A stretch of DNA of 64,000 bases from Haloarcula limicola (GTDB taxonomy: Archaea > Halobacteriota > Halobacteria > Halobacteriales > Haloarculaceae). A model generated the notes under the pieces. That model did not search any database. It saw nothing but the letters and a program-made list of their open reading frames with translations, and was not told the origin of the DNA. The stretch is taken from assembly GCF_010119205.1 (NCBI RefSeq), contig NZ_WRXM01000003.1, positions 337,142 through 401,141 on the forward strand. Reading direction: 5' to 3'. Below, piece by piece: positions 7,668 to 15,692 of this stretch (position 1 is the stretch's first letter; the number at the start of each line of letters is the position of its first letter). A program made the translations under genes and the position numbers.

Positions 7668-10010
7668 ATGACGAGCGAACGCATCACCGTCGCCGCCGTC
7701 GAGGAGTACGCAGTCGAGGACGACGCGGTCCGCTTCGACTGTGCCATCGACGCCCCGGAGACGGTCACGCCCCGGACAGTGCCCGTGACGCTGACGTTCT
7801 ACGACGAGCGGACCTTCCGCTTCGAACTGCAGGCCAACCCCGAAGTCGCCGTCGAGAGCGAGTACCCGAAACTGGACACCGACGCCGTGTCCAGCGCCGT
7901 CTCGCTCGACGCGCGCGAGGACGACGGCGCGCTGACCGTCGAGACCGGCGAGCTAACTGTCGAGGTCGGCTTGGCGGAGTGGGCGTTCTCGGTGACCGAC
8001 GCCGATACCGGCGAGACGGTGTTCGAGGAACAGCGGGCCGACCCCGACGTGTTCGGCCGTCAGCGGGTCGACGCGCTGGGGTTCACGCAGGAGGAGATCA
8101 ATCACAACCCCCGAAAGGTGACCGAGACGGGCACGTCGTTCCGCCTCTCGCCCGACGAGAAGATCTACGGCGCGGGCGAGCAGTTCGTGGAGTTCGACCG
8201 CCGCGGCCGGGAACTGGACCTCTGGCACGAGGAACCGCTCGGCACCGAGACCGAACGAGCGTACAAGAACATCCCCTTTCACCTCTCGACGCGGGGATAC
8301 GGTCTCCTGCTCGATACGACGAACCGCGTCCACTACGACTTCGGGAAACAGTCGACGGCGTCGGGGACGATGGCCGTCGACGACGACTCGTTCGCCTTCC
8401 TCTTCTTCTACGGGCCGGACTTTACGGACATTCTCCAGCGGTACACCGCCGTCACGGGCCGACCCGACCGGCCGCCCAAGTGGAGCTTCGGGACGTGGAT
8501 GTCCCGGCTGGGCTACGAGTCCCGCGCGGAGTTAGAGGAGGTCGCCGAGCGTCTCCGCGAGGAGGAACTGCCGAGCGACGTGCTCCATCTGGACCCGTTC
8601 TGGATGCGCGACCGTTCCTCCTGCGACATGGAGTGGGACACCGAGCAGTTCCCCGACCCCGAGGGGATGATCGCCGAACTGCGCGAGGACGACTTCCGCC
8701 TCTCGCTGTGGGAACACCCCCACGTCCCCGTCGGCACCGACGCCTTCGCCGAGGGCGCGGAGAACGGCTACTTCGTCACGGACGGCACCGGGAAACCCTA
8801 CGTGATGGACCACACCTGTCAGGGCGACTACCGCGGCGCGCTGGTCGATTTCACCGACCCCGACGCCGTCGAGTGGTGGAAGGACAAACACCGCCGCCTC
8901 TTAGAGCAGGGCGTCGCCGTCTTCAAGACCGATTACGGCGAGTACGTCCCCGAGGACGCCGTCTTCGCCAACGGGAAGAGCGGGAAGTCGATGCACAACC
9001 TCTACCCGTACCTCTACAACGAGGCCGTCTACGAGACGGTCGGCGAGGTCAACGGCGACGAGGAAGCGGTCGTCTGGGGTCGGTCGGCGTGGACCGGCAG
9101 CCAGCAGTTCCCGATGCACTGGGGCGGGGACCCCCAGACCAGTTGGAACGGGATGAGCGCGGCGCTGCGCGGCGGCCTCTCGGCGTCGTTGTCCGGTATC
9201 GCCTATTGGAGCCACGACATCGGCGGCTTCCGCGGGACGCCCTCGGACCCGCTGTACGTCCGCTGGGCGCAGTTCGGTCTGCTCTCCTCGAACGCGCGCT
9301 GTCACGGCACGACGCCCCGCGAGCCCTGGGAGTTCGGCGAGGACGCCGTGGACGTCTTCCGCGAGTACGCGGACCTCCGCTACCGCCTGCTCCCGTACGT
9401 CTACACCTACGCCGAGGTGGCGGCGCGCACGGGCCTGCCCGTCGTCCGCCCGCTCGTCCTCGAATATCAGGACGACCCGACGGTTCACCGCATGGACACC
9501 CAGTACCTGCTCGGCGAGGACCTGCTGGTCGCGCCGGTTTTCACCGAGAGCGGGACGCGCTCGGTGTATCTCCCGGAGGGGGAGTGGCGCGACCACTGGA
9601 CCGGCGAGCGCTACGATGGCGGCCGAACCGTCGAGATGGACGTGGACCTCCGCGAGATGCCCCTGTTCGTCCGGACCGGGAGCGTCGTCCCCCAGCGCGA
9701 GCCGACTCAGTCGGTACAGGACGGGACGCCCGAAGAACTCGAACTCGACGCGACGCTCGACGACGGCGAGGCGTCGGGCCGGTTCTACGACGCGGACGCG
9801 GACGAGCTCCGCGAGTTCGGTGTGACGGCCGAAGACGACACGCTCTCGGTCGAAGTCGGCGCGGTGAGCGCGGAGACGGTCCGCGTCACCGTCCGCGATA
9901 CGACGCCCGAGTCAGTCGTCGTCGACGGCGAGGCGGCGACCGAAGTGAGCGAGGACCCGGCGTCGGGCGAGTGGACCGCGACCGAGGACGGACTGCTCCT
10001 CGTCGTCTGA
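7668..10010 (+). CDS. GH31 glycoside hydrolase, YicI-like alpha-xylosidase/alpha-glucosidase
   Basis: A 780-residue cytoplasmic retaining glycosidase with no signal peptide. The order is an N-terminal beta-sandwich with IYGAGEQF near 166, a TERAYKNIPFHLSTRGYGLLL stretch near 195, and the GH31 barrel with HLDPFWMRD near 307. The nucleophile Asp is in FKTDYGE near 422, the acid/base Asp in HWGGDPQTSW near 488, followed by YWSHDIGGF, and then a C-terminal beta domain. The alignment with YicI is extensive and points to alpha-xylosides or alpha-glucosides. The Lys-Arg-x-x-Trp sulfonate-binding cluster of sulfoquinovosidases (YihQ) is absent. I start at the ATG 27 bases after the TATA element instead of the ATG at 7656. 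It probably hydrolyses the sugar imported by the adjacent ABC system. Confidence 0.9.
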   Translation: MTSERITVAAVEEYAVEDDAVRFDCAIDAPETVTPRTVPVTLTFYDERTFRFELQANPEVAVESEYPKLDTDAVSSAVSLDAREDDGALTVETGELTVEVGLAEWAFSVTDADTGETVFEEQRADPDVFGRQRVDALGFTQEEINHNPRKVTETGTSFRLSPDEKIYGAGEQFVEFDRRGRELDLWHEEPLGTETERAYKNIPFHLSTRGYGLLLDTTNRVHYDFGKQSTASGTMAVDDDSFAFLFFYGPDFTDILQRYTAVTGRPDRPPKWSFGTWMSRLGYESRAELEEVAERLREEELPSDVLHLDPFWMRDRSSCDMEWDTEQFPDPEGMIAELREDDFRLSLWEHPHVPVGTDAFAEGAENGYFVTDGTGKPYVMDHTCQGDYRGALVDFTDPDAVEWWKDKHRRLLEQGVAVFKTDYGEYVPEDAVFANGKSGKSMHNLYPYLYNEAVYETVGEVNGDEEAVVWGRSAWTGSQQFPMHWGGDPQTSWNGMSAALRGGLSASLSGIAYWSHDIGGFRGTPSDPLYVRWAQFGLLSSNARCHGTTPREPWEFGEDAVDVFREYADLRYRLLPYVYTYAEVAARTGLPVVRPLVLEYQDDPTVHRMDTQYLLGEDLLVAPVFTESGTRSVYLPEGEWRDHWTGERYDGGRTVEMDVDLREMPLFVRTGSVVPQREPTQSVQDGTPEELELDATLDDGEASGRFYDADADELREFGVTAEDDTLSVEVGAVSAETVRVTVRDTTPESVVVDGEAATEVSEDPASGEWTATEDGLLLVV

Positions 10011-10052
10011 GGCGCGGAACACTCGCTCACGGCTCTCGGCGGGAGAGGTGGA

Positions 10053-10060
10053 TTTATTAA
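10053..10060 (+). promoter_or_regulatory. TATA element before ABC ATPase
   Basis: TTTATTAA about 45 bases before the ATG at 10102. With a start site roughly 25 bases downstream this would leave a leader of about 20 bases containing GGTGA seven bases before the ATG, so this gene probably uses a ribosome binding site. Confidence 0.4.
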
Positions 10061-10101
10061 CCGACGTCGTAAAGCATGGGACACGGATACATGGTGACAC
10101 A

Positions 10102-11229
10102 ATGGGACGCCTACAACTGAACGACCTGACCAAGGTGTTCGACTCCGGAGACAACGAGATCGTCGCGGTCAACGACCTGAACCTCACCGTCGAGGACGGG
10201 GACTTCCTCGTCCTCGTCGGGCCGTCGGGGTGTGGGAAGTCCACGACGCTGCGCTGTATCGCCGGGCTCGAACACGCGACGTCGGGACAGATAACGCTCG
10301 ACGACCGGGACATCACCTACAAGAAGCCCAAGGAGCGCGACATGGCGATGGTGTTCCAGAACTACGCGCTCTACCCGCACATGACGGTGCGCCAGAACAT
10401 CGGCTACGGGCTGAAGATCACGACGGACCTCTCGAAAGGCGATATCAACGACCGCGTCGAACGGACCGCCGAGCTGCTGGAGATCGGCGACCTACTCGAG
10501 AAGGAACCGTCGGACCTCTCGGGCGGTCAGCAACAGCGCGTCGCGCTGGGTCGGGCCATCATCCGCGAGCCCGAGGTGTTCCTGATGGACGAGCCGCTGT
10601 CGAACCTGGACGCGAAGCTCCGGACGACGATGCGAACGGAGATCCAGCAGCTCCAGAGCGACATGGACATCACGACCATCTACGTCACCCACGACCAGAC
10701 CGAGGCGATGACGATGGGCGACCGCATCGCCGTCCTCAACGAGGGTGAGCTTCAGCAGGTCGGCGAGCCGCTGGTCTGTTACCACCAGCCCAAGAACCGC
10801 TTCGTCGCCGGGTTCATCGGGTCGCCGTCGATGAACTTCCTCTCGGTCCACCGCGACGGAGAGACGCTCGCTCACGAGGAGTTTACCTACCACATCTCCG
10901 ATACGACTCGCGACGCCATCGCGGACGCCAGCGACGACCTCACCCTCGGTATCCGCCCGGAGCACATCCGGCTGGCCGAGAGCGGCGATCAGAACGCCGT
11001 CGAGACCACCATCGAGGTCGTCGAACCGATGGGCGAGGTCACCTACGCCTACTTCCAGATCGGCGGGGAGACCTACACCGCGAGTATCGACGGCGAGCGA
11101 CGGATCCAGGCGGACGAGACGGTCCACGTCGTCTTCCCGGAGGAGAAGATCCACGTCTTCGACGGGCGGACCGGCGAGGCCGTCAAGAACAGCAATCTGG
11201 GCGAGACCGTCGACACGCCGCGGGTCTGA
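10102..11229 (+). CDS. Sugar ABC transporter ATPase, MalK/UgpC type
   Basis: A 375-residue ATPase: nucleotide-binding domain followed by a TOBE/OB regulatory domain. Walker A is GPSGCGKST near residue 38, the Q-loop VFQNYALYPHMTV, the signature LSGGQQQR near 135, Walker B VFLMDEPLSNLD near 155, and the switch His is in VTHDQTEAM. It energises a CUT1 importer. The only unpaired CUT1 permeases nearby are those at 3232-5095, which it most likely serves. The ATG at 10102 is used because the GGTGA motif precedes it and the longer open frame overlaps the promoter. The following IclR gene has its own TATA element. Confidence 0.93.
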   Translation: MGRLQLNDLTKVFDSGDNEIVAVNDLNLTVEDGDFLVLVGPSGCGKSTTLRCIAGLEHATSGQITLDDRDITYKKPKERDMAMVFQNYALYPHMTVRQNIGYGLKITTDLSKGDINDRVERTAELLEIGDLLEKEPSDLSGGQQQRVALGRAIIREPEVFLMDEPLSNLDAKLRTTMRTEIQQLQSDMDITTIYVTHDQTEAMTMGDRIAVLNEGELQQVGEPLVCYHQPKNRFVAGFIGSPSMNFLSVHRDGETLAHEEFTYHISDTTRDAIADASDDLTLGIRPEHIRLAESGDQNAVETTIEVVEPMGEVTYAYFQIGGETYTASIDGERRIQADETVHVVFPEEKIHVFDGRTGEAVKNSNLGETVDTPRV

Positions 11230-11252
11230 AACGTCGTTTACCTCTCGCAAAC

Positions 11253-11259
11253 AATTAAG
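11253..11259 (+). promoter_or_regulatory. TATA element before IclR gene
   Basis: AATTAAG 25-31 bases before the ATG at 11284, in the 54-base gap after the ATPase gene, so the regulator can be transcribed independently as a leaderless mRNA. Confidence 0.45.
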
Positions 11260-11283
11260 TGACCGCTGTCCCTAGCCCCGGGT

Positions 11284-12063
11284 ATGCCCGAACCAACGGC
11301 AGCGGACGACGCCGGACGGCGGATACAGGCGGTCGATACGTCCTGTGAGATTCTCGAAGCGCTCCGGGACCTCGACGGTGCCGGCATCTCGGAACTGGCG
11401 GACGAACTCGACTGGTCGAAGGCGACGATTCACGGTCACCTGGCGACGCTGGCGGACAACGAGTTCGTCGTCAAGCGCGGGGATACCTACGAGATCAGCC
11501 TGCGCTTCGTCGATATCGGCGAGTACGCCAAGAGTCAGGTCGACATCCACGATATCGCCGTCAAGGAGGTGGACCGGCTCGCCGAAGAGACCGGTGAAGT
11601 CGCACAGTTCATGGTCAAAGAGCACGGCCGCGGCGTCTACCTCCACAAGGCAAGCGGCGAGAACGCGATTCAGACCGCCTCCTACACCGGGAACCGGAAG
11701 GACCTCCACTGCACCGCACTCGGAAAGGCGATCCTCTCGCAGCTGCCCGAGTCGGAAGTGGACGAGGTCATCGAACGCCACGGGCTCCCCGCGCGGACGG
11801 AGAGGACTGTCACGACCCGCCAGGAACTCTTCGAGAACCTGGAGGAGATCCGCGACCGCGGCGTCGCCTTCGACGACGAGGAGATCCTCCAGGGACTGCG
11901 CTGTATCGCCGCCCCCATCGAACATCCGAAGGGGAATCTCCACGGGGCGATCAGCATCTCCGGACCGACCAACCGGTTCAAGGGCGAGCGGTTCCGCGAG
12001 GAACTGCCCGAAATCGTCCAGGGCGCCGCCAACGTCATCGAAGTCAACGCCACGCAAGTCTGA
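11284..12063 (+). CDS. IclR-family transcriptional regulator
   Basis: A 259-residue regulator. An N-terminal winged helix-turn-helix (residues about 10-70, with ISELADELDWSKATIHGHLATL as the HTH) is followed by the IclR effector-binding domain (about 80-255) with LHCTALGKAILSQLPE and the C-terminal IAAPIEHPKGNLHGAISISGP. Haloarchaeal IclR proteins such as XacR control sugar-acid catabolic operons, usually through small organic ligands. It closes the catabolic cluster on the plus strand and probably governs the divergent promoters at 3.1 and 7.6 kb. The operator could not be read with confidence. Confidence 0.9.
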   Translation: MPEPTAADDAGRRIQAVDTSCEILEALRDLDGAGISELADELDWSKATIHGHLATLADNEFVVKRGDTYEISLRFVDIGEYAKSQVDIHDIAVKEVDRLAEETGEVAQFMVKEHGRGVYLHKASGENAIQTASYTGNRKDLHCTALGKAILSQLPESEVDEVIERHGLPARTERTVTTRQELFENLEEIRDRGVAFDDEEILQGLRCIAAPIEHPKGNLHGAISISGPTNRFKGERFREELPEIVQGAANVIEVNATQV

Positions 12064-12698
12064 CCGTTAACGAAGGCCAAACGCGTCGATCTCCCGCCGC
12101 TGCTCGATTCGCCCCTCGTGTCCCCCCTCTCCGGCGCTTCGGTCGGGATTCGGTCTCACGGAGCGACAGTTTCGCCAGCGGAATCGTTTACGAGCGGTAA
12201 ACTCTCGACCATAGCCACCCAAGAGCCCGAATACGCCGCCTCGTTCGTGCATCGACGCCGCATCGACCGCGCTTTTCCGTCGATGATCCGTCCGCGCGGC
12301 CGTGGAAACCGGAAAGTTCCCGAATCCGGGTGACGTCTCGACGTTCCGATTTACATCTCGCAAACGCCAGTACGGGGTCGAGTTCCGGAGGATGTCGACT
12401 GTGACTCACTCGGCCAGTCCGGGAGACAGGAATAACAAGGGTACAAGAGTTATTACAGACATCAGCAGTGACCGCGTATGCGGTAGCGCGGTGAGACGAG
12501 TCGGCGGTCAGCGACCGACGACCGGCGACCGGATCGCGTGACCGTCGTTCGGCCGAGCACGGGAATCGAATCACGCGCTGTCGCCGCTGGCAATCGGTGA
12601 GCCGTATCGGAAAATCGATTCGAACATTCACCTGTGAAATCGAGAGAGTGAACTCTATCGATGCCCGTGAGTGGTCGTATATCACAGATATATAGAAA
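12064..12698. other. Gene-free interval after IclR gene
   Basis: About 640 bases with no supported gene. Open frames on both strands have atypical Arg/Ser-rich composition. It contains an inverted repeat AATAAC-N12-GTTATT near 12431-12454 inside an AT-richer patch, and the TATA element CTATTAAG (12699-12706) that serves the next gene follows immediately. Confidence 0.4.
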
Positions 12699-12730
12699 CT
12701 ATTAAGCCGATGTGTGCCCATCTCGTCTAT

Positions 12731-13060
12731 ATGGCACACGACGAAGACGAAAACGCGGACGGCGTCTCGGTATCGATGGAAATAACGGGTTCCTACGACG
12801 ACGTGATCTCGAAGCTAAAATCCAGCAGTACGGAGCGAGACGCGGTCGGTCCGCTGCTGGGCGACGTTCAGTTGCTCTTAGAGACCGTCGAGCGGATGGG
12901 CGGCGGAACGCGAAGCGCCATCGCGGACCAGCTGCCGCCGGAGATGACCGCCGATTTCGACGCCGAGGCGGTCGTCGAGACGTGCCAGGTGCTCGAACGG
13001 TACGACCTCGTCGTCCTCGAGGGCAACACCTGGAAACCCGGCCCGCGTCTCGGCGAATAG
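12731..13060 (+). CDS. Small winged-helix-like hypothetical protein
   Basis: A 109-residue acidic protein not assigned to a named family. The middle and C-terminal part (GPLLGDVQLLLETVERMGGGTRSAIADQLPPEM...VVETCQVLERYDLVVLEGNTWKPG) reads like a winged helix: helix, turn, recognition-like helix, then a beta wing. A role in DNA binding is therefore possible. The ATG at 12731 lies 25-32 bases after the TATA element; an in-frame ATG at 12710 is too close to it. It converges with the parA-type operon, whose last gene ends 33 bases away, which may mean a linked role in replicon maintenance. Function is unknown. Confidence 0.65.
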   Translation: MAHDEDENADGVSVSMEITGSYDDVISKLKSSSTERDAVGPLLGDVQLLLETVERMGGGTRSAIADQLPPEMTADFDAEAVVETCQVLERYDLVVLEGNTWKPGPRLGE

Positions 13061-13093
13061 GCGAGAACGGTAGAGAAGCGGCCGCTCTCGCGG

Positions 13094-13567
13094 TCAGTCC
13101 CAGTCGTAGCCCCACTCGCGGAGTTCGTCGGCGACGAGGTCGGGGTTGTTCATGGCGACGACCAGCGCCGCTTCCAGCGCGTCGGTCTTGTAGACATCTT
13201 CACCCAAATCGTCTTCGAGCTCGCGGAGGAAGTCGCTCTCGCGCTCCTCGACGTGCGGGCGGACGAATATCGGTCGCTGTGTCCGTCCCTCCTTCACGGA
13301 GGAGCGCCGGAACTTGTAGGGAATCGACGGCGCGGACTCGGCGGTCGTACCGCCCCCGCCGGTGTCATCGGCGTCGTCGGCATCGTCGCCGTTGTCGCCG
13401 CCGTTCGCGTCGGGCTGGTCGTCACCCTCCCCTCCCAATGTCCCGGTCCGTTGCCCGGTCGTCTCGGCCGTCGCCGCCGCCGCTTCGTCGGCCACGTCCT
13501 CGGTTTCCGCCGTCTCCTCTCGCTCCTCGATCTCCGCGAACGGGTCGTCACCGGAGCCGGCTTTCAT
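13094..13567 (-). CDS. ParA-coupled partner protein (possible partition adaptor)
   Basis: A 157-residue protein whose ATG overlaps the ParA stop as ATGA, so the two are translationally coupled. Residues about 10-75 are a disordered Asp/Glu/Gly/Ala-rich stretch. The C-terminal half (IPYKFRRSSVKEGRTQRPIFVRP, then two helices ending LREWGYDWD) is basic then helical. I recall similar C-termini next to ParA on other haloarchaeal replicons. By analogy with ParB-type partners it could bind a centromere or activate the ATPase, but no ParB or ribbon-helix-helix motif is recognised. The upstream part of the open frame (to 13693) overlaps parA and is not used. Confidence 0.7.
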   Translation of the reverse strand: MKAGSGDDPFAEIEEREETAETEDVADEAAAATAETTGQRTGTLGGEGDDQPDANGGDNGDDADDADDTGGGGTTAESAPSIPYKFRRSSVKEGRTQRPIFVRPHVEERESDFLRELEDDLGEDVYKTDALEAALVVAMNNPDLVADELREWGYDWD

Positions 13568-14409
13568 GCCGTCACCTCCTGTTCGCGCGTCTCTCGAAGC
13601 CGGCGAGCGAGCGTCTCGAACCGTTCGAGCGTCTCCAGTTCGTAGTCCCGCTCCCGGCTGCGGTGGTCCTCGACGTAGGCGAACGCCGAACACTGCTGTC
13701 GCCAGCAGCCCTCCAAGAGCGACGTCCGCTCGCGGAAGACGACCGGCACGTCGTAGTCCATCGCTTCGAGTTGCTCGAGCATCTCCTCCTGGTCGTTGGT
13801 TCCCTTGTATCGGTTGGGCACCGCGGCGAGGACGCCGACGTTGATATCGAGCGTCTCTTCGAGCCCGTCCACGAGGTCGGTGAGGCCGGTGACCGACTGC
13901 TGGCCCTTCCCGCTGGGTTCGAACGGGATGACGAGGTTCCGCGTGGCGTGGATCGCGTTGTACAGTTTCACGTCGGCGGTCGCCGGCGGGTCGACGATGA
14001 CGGTGTCGTACTCGGCGGGCACGTCGGCCTCCTTCAGCACGCGGAGCAACTGGACGTTCGGGTTCCAGTTCTCCCCGAAATCGGCGGCCTCCTCCTCGCG
14101 GCGGCGCAGGTGCTTCGAGAGGACTTCGAGCGAGTTGTGCGCCGGGACGACGTCGACGCCCTCGGAGGTCTCGATCAGGTCTTCGAACGGGCCCCGCGGT
14201 CGCTCGACGAGGTGTCGGACGAGGCTGTCCGCATCGGAGTCGGTGCGTCTGTCACCCACGTCGAGGAGATACGAGAGACTCCCCTCCTGTGGGTCCATGT
14301 CGATCGCGAGGACGTCCCGGCCCGCGCGAGCGTCCGCGACGGCGAGGTTCACCGCCAGAGTGGTCTTCCCGACCCCGCCCGCCTCGCTGTACACCGTGTA
14401 TGTCAACAT
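13564..14409 (-). CDS. ParA/Soj-family partition ATPase
   Basis: A 281-residue deviant Walker ATPase. The N-terminal EAGGVGKTTLAVNLAVADA carries the P-loop with the signature Lys-type arrangement, followed by VLAIDMDPQEGSLSYLL (Walker A') near residue 35 and a DTVIVDPPATAD Walker B-like segment near residue 135. Such ATPases segregate plasmids and chromosomes or position cargo. The start at 14409 is 22-31 bases after a TTTTATGTCC element. It is coupled to the partner gene downstream and lies about 21 kb from an orc1/cdc6 origin in this window, which supports a role in maintaining this replicon. Confidence 0.88.
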   Translation of the reverse strand: MLTYTVYSEAGGVGKTTLAVNLAVADARAGRDVLAIDMDPQEGSLSYLLDVGDRRTDSDADSLVRHLVERPRGPFEDLIETSEGVDVVPAHNSLEVLSKHLRRREEEAADFGENWNPNVQLLRVLKEADVPAEYDTVIVDPPATADVKLYNAIHATRNLVIPFEPSGKGQQSVTGLTDLVDGLEETLDINVGVLAAVPNRYKGTNDQEEMLEQLEAMDYDVPVVFRERTSLLEGCWRQQCSAFAYVEDHRSRERDYELETLERFETLARRLRETREQEVTA

Positions 14410-14430
14410 ATCCGCTCAGTTGCCGCATAC

Positions 14431-14475
14431 GGACATAAAAGTTAGTCAGACGGTATAGCTAACCAGTATAGCTAT
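14431..14475. promoter_or_regulatory. parA promoter with adjacent inverted repeat
   Basis: Minus-strand TTTTATGTCC at 14431-14440 is the parA TATA element. Just upstream of it lies a perfect inverted repeat, ATAGCTA (14455-14461), seven bases, TAGCTAT (14469-14475), overlapping direct repeats of GTATAGCTA 13 bases apart (14453 and 14466). This is a candidate operator or centromere-like site for the ParA pair. It could instead act on thiB, whose ATG is 103 bases away. Confidence 0.5.
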
Positions 14476-14577
14476 TCTTTTTCGCCGCCGGTCGGCTCAT
14501 GGTCGGATTGTCAGCAGTTCTAAGAGTGGCTATCGAGAGCGAGTCGTTCAAGTATTACTCGGTGTAACCACCGGCAT

Positions 14578-15690
14578 ATGAAACGACGAGCGTTCCTCTC
14601 GCGCGCCGGCGTCGGTGTCACGGGACTGGCGGCGTTGGCGGGCTGTATGGGCGATTCATCGGATCCGGACGGCGGGACAGAGACGACTGACTCGGGCGGG
14701 AAGACGGGGACCGCCGGATCGAGCGGCGGGACGCTCACGGTCGCCACGTACTCCTCGTTCACCGGGGAGGACACGGCCGGGAACTGGCTCAAATCGGCGT
14801 TCGAGTCCGAGCGGTCGGACGTCACCGTCGAATTCCGGACGCCGGATAGCGGCGTCAACCAGTACATCCAGCGGAAGTCCCAGGGCGCACCGATCGACGC
14901 CGACCTCTTCGTCGGGCTGAACACCGGCGAACTGGTGCGCGTCGACCAGCAGTTAGACGACCGGCTGTTCGCGGCGACGAGCGAGCGGATCGAGGGCGCC
15001 GACTCGGTGAAGTCGTCGCTCCGGTTCGACCCGAACGGCCGAGTGATTCCCTACGATACGGGCTACATCAGCCTCGTGTACGACGAGGGAGCGGTCGACG
15101 AACCGCAGACGTTCGACTCGCTGCTGGAACCGGCCTACGAGGACGGCCTCATCGTCCAGAACGCCCAGCAGTCCGACCCCGGACGCGCGTTCCTGCTGTG
15201 GAGCATCAAACAGCAGGGGACAGACGGGTATCTCGACTACTGGCAGCGGTTGGTCGACAACGGCGTCCAGATCCTCTCGGATTGGGAGCCCGCCTATCAG
15301 GCATACATGAACGAGGAGGCACCCATGGTCGTCTCCTACTCCACCGACCAGGTCTACTACCACGGCGAGGACGTGGACATGTCCCGCCATCAGATCGGCT
15401 TTCTCAACGACCAGGGGTACGCGAATCCCGAGGGGATGGCGCAGTTCGCCGACGCCGAGAACCCCGAGCTGGCGCGCGAGTTCATGTCGTTCGTCCTCAG
15501 CGAGGAGGCCCAGGCCGAGATCGCGGTGCGAAACGTCCAGTTCCCGGCCGTCGAAGGCGTCGAACCCGGCGGCACGTTCGGGAAGTACGCGCTCGAACCG
15601 CCGGAGGCCGTGACGTTCAGCTACGAGGAGCTCTCGGGTAACGTCGGCGGATGGATAGAGGAGTGGGCGCGCCAGATCGCGAGTAACTGA
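14578..15690 (+). CDS. thiB: Thiamine ABC transporter substrate-binding lipoprotein
   Basis: A 370-residue periplasm-facing binding protein of the ThiB type. The leader MKRRAFLSRAGVGVTGLAALAGC combines a twin-Arg-like start with a lipobox, so it is probably exported folded and lipid-anchored at the Cys near residue 22. A Gly/Thr/Asp-rich linker follows. ThiB-like features are PYDTGYISLVYDEG near 155, DPGRAFLLWSIKQQG near 198 and APMVVSYSTDQVYYHGED near 248. It heads a thiB-thiP-thiQ operon: the permease starts two bases after its stop. The alternative would be an iron-type binding protein of the same fold. Confidence 0.85.
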   Translation: MKRRAFLSRAGVGVTGLAALAGCMGDSSDPDGGTETTDSGGKTGTAGSSGGTLTVATYSSFTGEDTAGNWLKSAFESERSDVTVEFRTPDSGVNQYIQRKSQGAPIDADLFVGLNTGELVRVDQQLDDRLFAATSERIEGADSVKSSLRFDPNGRVIPYDTGYISLVYDEGAVDEPQTFDSLLEPAYEDGLIVQNAQQSDPGRAFLLWSIKQQGTDGYLDYWQRLVDNGVQILSDWEPAYQAYMNEEAPMVVSYSTDQVYYHGEDVDMSRHQIGFLNDQGYANPEGMAQFADAENPELAREFMSFVLSEEAQAEIAVRNVQFPAVEGVEPGGTFGKYALEPPEAVTFSYEELSGNVGGWIEEWARQIASN

Positions 15691-15692
15691 CG

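Noticed and set aside
7668..10010. GH31 enzyme as a sulfoquinovosidase completing a sulfoquinovose pathway with the sulfolactate-like operon
   Set aside because: The sequence follows YicI (alpha-xylosidase), and the Lys-Arg-x-x-Trp sulfonate-binding cluster of YihQ is missing. No sulfo-sugar isomerase, aldolase or sulfolactaldehyde dehydrogenase is in the window.
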